Of a stretch of 64,000 nt of DNA, positions 59,777 to 64,000 are shown one piece after another. Positions within the stretch are counted from its first letter, which is position 1. Each line of letters begins with the position of its first letter. The notes below the pieces were generated by a model. That model worked only from the letters and a program-made list of their open reading frames with translations, was not told the DNA's origin and did no database searches. This DNA is from Macrocystis pyrifera. Its lineage: Eukaryota; Sar; Phaeophyceae; Laminariales; Laminariaceae. The stretch is from NCBI GenBank assembly GCA_031763025.1, contig JASSKH010000030.1, forward strand, positions 8,596,653 to 8,660,652. Reading direction: 5' to 3'. A program made the position numbers and the translations under genes.

Positions 59777-59798
59777 GCGGGCGGCCTGCGCCGCCCGC
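59777..59798. repeat. GC-rich hairpin at the array junction
   Basis: GCGGGCGGC and GCCGCCCGC pair perfectly around a CTGC loop. The block GCTTCGC..CGCGGGCGG...CTCGCTCA recurs, partly degraded, about 200 bp on. It begins only 16 bp from the array breakpoint at 59760. Confidence 0.7.
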
Positions 59799-60169
59799 TA
59801 CCCTCGCTCAGGAAGGAAAAGTACATCAAATTATGTGAAGCGGACAGAGGTCCATGATTGAATATTGTTTTTTCATGACTGTAGCTGCAAACTGGCGACT
59901 TGATAATGCCAAGAGTCCCGCCGCCATGCTTCAGGAGAAAACAGCTCGGACGCCACATATGCTTCGCGTCGCGGGCGGTTTTCTGTTACGCTCGCTCACA
60001 TGTCGTACGTACGTACATACCCCAGGTAGGGTACTTATTTTCTCTTCTTTCGATTTGCTCTGTGTCTGTGCTCGTATGTACGAAAGACAAAGCACACAGC
60101 ACGGCACAGCAACACAGCAAAAGCAATGAAAATGAAACCGAAAATTTCTGAAAGAAAAAAGGAAAAAAA

Positions 60170-60442
60170 TAAAGAAATAAAAAAATACAAAAAGAAGAAA
60201 AGAAAAAATCAAACAGCAGAGCTTCTCTCTCAGCCTCGTACGCCGCCCGCCCCTCTCGCGACCATCTCGCCACCGATTCGGTCCGGGTAAAGCTTTCCTC
60301 CCTCTCTTCCACAGTGAGCCCCGTGGCCCGCCTCGCGCGAAGTCCGGTGCTCACCGTGGACCTCGTTCGCCAGCTCGACAATGTTGGTGCTCAGACTGTG
60401 GGTTTAATTTTCAGCCCGGTCGCAAAAAGAAGCACTGCTTGA
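60170..60442 (+). pseudogene. Coding-like fragment without a start
   Basis: Frame 2 is open from a stop near 60168 to TGA at 60440-60442. The part after 60215 avoids stops, uses mainly C or G at third positions and reads like ordinary protein (VSPVARLARSPVLTVDLVRQLD). It is preceded by an A-rich run in place of a start. It could be a terminal exon or a broken gene. The opposite strand is also open here, so the call is weak. Confidence 0.2.
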
Positions 60443-60654
60443 ATATTATCTTACAATTCCGAACGACACTTAAATATCCGTACGTACTCTATCAAAAATC
60501 ACAAATGGAGGCCAGACAGAGCCTATTGATGCATCCCTCGTGTCTCGAGGCAGACGCGACGCCTAGGCACGAAAGCGGCGACCGTGCTCCTTGCAACTCC
60601 CCCTCTACCCGCCGGCACCCGCTGACACCCGCGACGGTGCCTGTGTTTTTTTTG

Positions 60655-61790
60655 TTTGCATTTGTGCAGAAGCTTCCCTCGGTAAAACCGATACGCACGA
60701 GGGGTAGAGAACGTACCATGTGTACTTTGATATTTTATTTTTTGGTACGTCCGTGGGCTTCTGTGCTTGCTGTGCAGCTTGTTTGTTTTGATGGTGTCAT
60801 AGCAGGTATCTGAACGGCGAATACTTAAATTACGATGCTCGCGACATTCCCGAGATGCTTCCATGCCCATTGTCGCGGTCTTTCGTTGCTGATGTTGCTG
60901 GTACTTTATACTGCTGTAGCCAATCAATCTGTGACTGCTGTGCAGCCGTTGTTTGATATCTAGCTGTGGGAAGGGGCGGAAGGGGGTATAATTTTGTCGG
61001 CCGCGATGATGGCGTGGGATGACGGATGAAGCATTTGCAGGGGTTATGTTATTTTGCGGATTCGCTGAATAATATATTCCCGTTAGTTTGGGGGAGCAAC
61101 AGGCAGTTGCTCTACTTAGGATGCATTATTCGCTGTCTCCGCTGGTGTGCAGTCGGGGGTGCCGGGCTTGGGGGCGGGAAGAAGGGTTTTGCGGCTAATC
61201 GGTAGCCGCCGCGGAGGTTTAGAGGCGGACTGCTGTGGAAATGTCGTGCATGTATGTCGCCACCCAAATGACTTCCAGCAACAGTTTGTGGGTTGGATGT
61301 CTGGCCTGTCTTGGCGTGAAGCCTTCCCTCGGAGTTGCGATTGCTTGTAGATTACGTATTTGATTTTTATACTAAGAGCTCTAGAAGCAGTAGCACGCGT
61401 GTCGCTGGGCACATGGATACATGCCCTGTGTTGCCGTTTTATGTGTTGTGCTTCGCTCTATTTTGTAAGGGATGGGCGTCTGTGATGTGTTCGACTTCTT
61501 GGGAGGGAGAACAAAATAGGCTCGCTTCAAATTTCGAAGTCAGCGACAACAACAACAAAAAAGCACTCGATGGGTTTACCCACCACCCTATCAAAAGAAG
61601 AAATTTGCCAATGCTTTACCGTGCTTTTTGGTTACCGGTACGAGTGTACTACCAGGTACACGGTAGTTCACTTCGAGTATACCAACACAATCGGGGTTAA
61701 ATTCTCTATAATAAACTGTTGATAGGGACGTGCAGCTCGCTGATCAGCAGAATCCTCGGGAGAAAGATCGAGCTGTGTCTCGCAGCTCTC
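60655..61790 (-). repeat. Module D, diverged relic of module C outside the array
   Basis: On the minus strand it keeps, in module order, the double hairpin (GGTGGGTAAACCCA at 61571-61584; GACTTCGAAATTTGAAGC at 61526-61543), the CCATCATCGCGGCC block near 61010, and the core block (60660-60775) with ATGGTACGTTCTCT (ATG 60719) and CCCTCG...CGAGGG, here with a 3-bp insertion inside the loop. Long stretches between align with C at low identity, including CAGTTGCTCT and GGTAGCCGCCG. There is no gene copy next to it. Its orientation matches C, so it may be the flank of a former, lost gene pair. Confidence 0.55.
61116..61412 (-). CDS. Open frame in module D matching the module C frame
   Basis: 98 codons from an alternative start. 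The part with NCCWKS and PPRRLPISRK aligns in register with the 87-codon frame of module C (11427-11690). No known family; possible relic of a small gene shared by the modules. Confidence 0.2.
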   Translation of the reverse strand: MPSDTRATASRALSIKIKYVIYKQSQLRGKASRQDRPDIQPTNCCWKSFGWRHTCTTFPQQSASKPPRRLPISRKTLLPAPKPGTPDCTPAETANNAS

Positions 61791-63001
61791 TTGCCTTCTA
61801 CACTGGAGTGTGCCTGGCAAAGTGATACTATTTCTGCTGTATTTTGTGTGTCACGTTTCGTGTCGCGTTCATTGTGAGTGACTGTATATCCATCTATGCC
61901 TCGCACTCTTTGCTGTGCGATGGTTGTCTGTTTGTATCATCTTTAGCGCATTATTTGATGTGCGTTTGTTGTTGTCTGTATGATCCTTAGTATCCCTCAT
62001 TTCTAGCCCTTCCTTGCCCTTATTCCGCCGTACCTCACTTCCGGCATGTCAGATCAGCCCCCCCCCCCCCCCCCTCCCTCCTTCCGCTGCGGCACTCGCC
62101 TTGATTTTCATCGTGTTTCAGGCTTGTTAACTCTTCTGCCATCGCTCGTTGACTCTCTCACATCGAAACGATGGCATATTCCCTTCATACTACCGTAGTA
62201 TCATCCCTGGTAGCTCATGGACACTTTTATATTTACATGCTCTTGCCGCTCGGTCAGTGGTGTTGTTGGCTTCTTTCTGCATCCGTGCAGATTCATCCGT
62301 TTTTTTTTCCCCCATCGAAATCTACCTCTCGAGATGAAATCGCCGCGGTTACAGGCTGCCTACAACAGTACTGGTAGATATTCTGCTCTTTTTATATGCG
62401 CGCTGTATGCACTCCGACACTCTATAGACACTGCAGTTTCGTTATCGAACCAGCAAAAAAACTATTTATTGCTGTAGTTCCCACAAAAGAGTCCTCCTCG
62501 GTGTCAGTCTCGATAGAGAGGTCTCTCTATTCGGAGTAGGGACGGTGCTCGAAAGGAATGCATGTCTATATTAATAGATAGATGCATGCGTGGTCAATGT
62601 GGTCAATTGACTAAGACAAGTAACAAATGCCCCCCCCCCCCCCGCCTATCACGTAGTGTTCAAGGTAAGGCACCCAAGAGGCAGTTAAATAGTACTCCCA
62701 TTGCTGTCTCTGGAAGTGGCCACACCGGAAATTAAACTAACTCATTGAGGCTGTCATCCATATGCAAGTCCGCCTCACAAGCGGTTCTTAGTAGGATGCA
62801 GCTCACCCTTCATGCGACTCGCCGGACACCTCACGGCGCTTCGCGCTTGGTGCAAGCAATGTCTGCCTGGTCGGTGAAAACCCGACATGCTCCGTCCCGG
62901 CATTGTAGGGATGCGAGGGTCTATGGTCGTACGACTACGGCCATGCATGAGATCGAGTACATCTCTCCTATCGAGTACACCCCCCCCCCCAACACACACA
63001 C
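61791..63001. other. Intergenic sequence with C-runs, no gene seen
   Basis: Contains C-runs at 62060-62074, 62629-62643 and 62980-62990 and short T-rich stretches. Open frames are short and overlapping. The 62640-63000 part may be old transposon debris but carries no motif I can name. Confidence 0.55.
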
Positions 63002-64000
63002 TTAGGTAAGATTATTCAAGGTAGGAAAGACGCGGGACTAACAACGTACTGTTTCTTTCTAGATGTGCAGAAAGCCTACGACACAGTATGGAGATATGGA
63101 TTGTGGAAAAAACTGTGGGAAATAGGAATCAGAGGAAAGATGTGGAGAATGATGAAAAAGATGACGGAATGTGCGAGAAGTGCTGTGATGCTGGACGGGG
63201 AAATATCGAAGTATGTTGATATTTTACAAGGTGTTGCACAGGGATGTACGTTGTCACCTAACTTATTCAAGATATATATTAACGACCTGATAGTAGCAGT
63301 CGAGGGAGCAAGGCAGGAAGTCACGGTAGGGGAAGATACGGTGTCGGGATTGATGTTTGCGGATGACTTCGTGGGGATATCAGAAACACCCGAAGGATTG
63401 CAGACACAAATATAGAAGGCGCTAGAATGCACCAGGAAATGGAGGGTGACGGTAAACGTCAAGAAATGCGCAGTAGTTGTTTGCAACGAAGATAAGGTAA
63501 ACCCGGTAAATTTCAGTTGGAAGTGGGGAGAAGATGAATTGCCGATCGTAGACCAGTATACATACCTTGGCGTAGAGATCTCAAAAGACTGCTCTTGGGA
63601 TACACATATAGCAAAAGTAATAGGAAAGGGTAAGGCACAAGTAGGCAATATGGATGCGATCCTAACAGACCCGAACCTTGACACTAGGATTAAGAGATGT
63701 ATCTTGATGAATGTGATAGTACCAAAGCTAGAATATGCAGGAGAAGTATGGGAAGGGAACGCGAAACTCGTAAAACAGTTGGAAACAGTACAAATGACAG
63801 CAGCTAAAAAAATCCTAAGATGCTCAAGTATGACTAGTAATACAGTATTAAGAGCAGAACTGGGAATGCGCCCACTCAAGACAAATAGAGACATGAGAAA
63901 GTTGAACTGGCCATATAAAGTAAGGAACATGCCAAAAAAGAGGTTGCCAGCCATAAATGATAGAGCTGTATGGGAGAAAATATCAAAAGGGCGAGCTGGA
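63002..64000 (+). pseudogene. LINE (non-LTR) reverse transcriptase, 5'-truncated, one nonsense codon, runs off the window
   Basis: The reading frame is open from 63002 with LTTYCFFLDVQKAYDTVW (motif A Asp in FLD), GVAQGCTLSPNLFKIYINDL (motif B) and GLMFADDFVG (motif C, FADD at 63355-63366), then thumb/connection sequence including YTYLGVEI. A TAG at 63413-63415 interrupts the frame; after it the same register is open to the last base of the window. FADD and QGxxLSP are typical of LINE-type reverse transcriptases. The 5' side joins unrelated CA- and C-rich sequence near 63000, so the element lacks the start of its ORF2, as usual for 5'-truncated insertions. The 3' end lies outside the window. 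Confidence 0.85.

Larger units (their letters stand above)
59761..60654. other. Right flank of the array: GC hairpin repeats, A-rich run, possible exon fragment
   Basis: Sequence unrelated to the array. It holds a perfect 9-bp GC hairpin and a degenerate second copy of the same block near 59963-60000, an A-rich purine run (60124-60210) and a coding-like stretch ending at 60442. No complete gene is visible. Confidence 0.55.

Noticed and set aside
62745..63005. 86-codon plus-strand frame before the LINE
   Set aside because: Low-complexity end in C- and CA-runs, no recognisable protein, and both strands equally open.
1..64000. tRNA, rRNA or telomere repeats
   Set aside because: I looked for tRNA B-box-like GGTTCGA arms, rDNA-like blocks and TTAGGG- or TTTAGGG-type runs by eye and saw none; a covariance search would be decisive.

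Overview
This is eukaryotic, repeat-dominated DNA with no bacterial features: there are no operons or Shine-Dalgarno signals, and it carries a Ty3/Gypsy LTR retrotransposon with an integrase and a chromodomain-like tail, a LINE reverse transcriptase, asparagine codon runs and many foldback repeats. Base composition is balanced, and no introns could be shown. The Gypsy pol reads like elements of algae and oomycete-type protists. I infer an alga or other protist and cannot name the genus.

About 60 kb (1-59760) is a head-to-tail tandem array of one roughly 14.5-kb unit seen four times: unit 1 from 1 (already inside a unit at the window edge) to 11756, with about 2.98 kb of its tail deleted; unit 2 at 11757-26256, complete; unit 3 at 26257-46506, complete plus a 5762-bp retrotransposon at 27343-33104; unit 4 at 46507-59760, cut off at the tip of a hairpin. 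The array continues left of the window.

Each unit is built around a large inverted duplication. Two diverging copies of one unrecognised gene face away from a roughly 285-bp spacer that is itself an inverted repeat, with an unpaired loop holding a perfect three-box heat-shock-element-like motif. The predicted proteins (510 aa for the plus copy, about 640 aa for the minus copy) have an Asn-rich start, a conserved basic/hydrophobic segment, an acidic tract and a Gly/Pro/His-rich C-terminal half. Only the plus copy of unit 4 is open end to end; the other seven have one or more frameshifts, mostly in homopolymers or short repeats, so either decay or assembly error is possible. Outside the pair lie diverged repeat modules (A, B forward; C inverted), each with the same double hairpin and a conserved core block. 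A fourth, older module (D) lies beyond the array at 60655-61790.

The retrotransposon has 232-bp LTRs that read as identical and a 4-bp TCAC target duplication, so it inserted recently, into unit 3 only. Its reading frame is shifted twice: in a T8 run before the zinc knuckle, and inside the integrase. To the right of the array the sequence is unrelated and mostly gene-free apart from module D and a 5'-truncated, nonsense-interrupted LINE reverse transcriptase (63002 to the window end).
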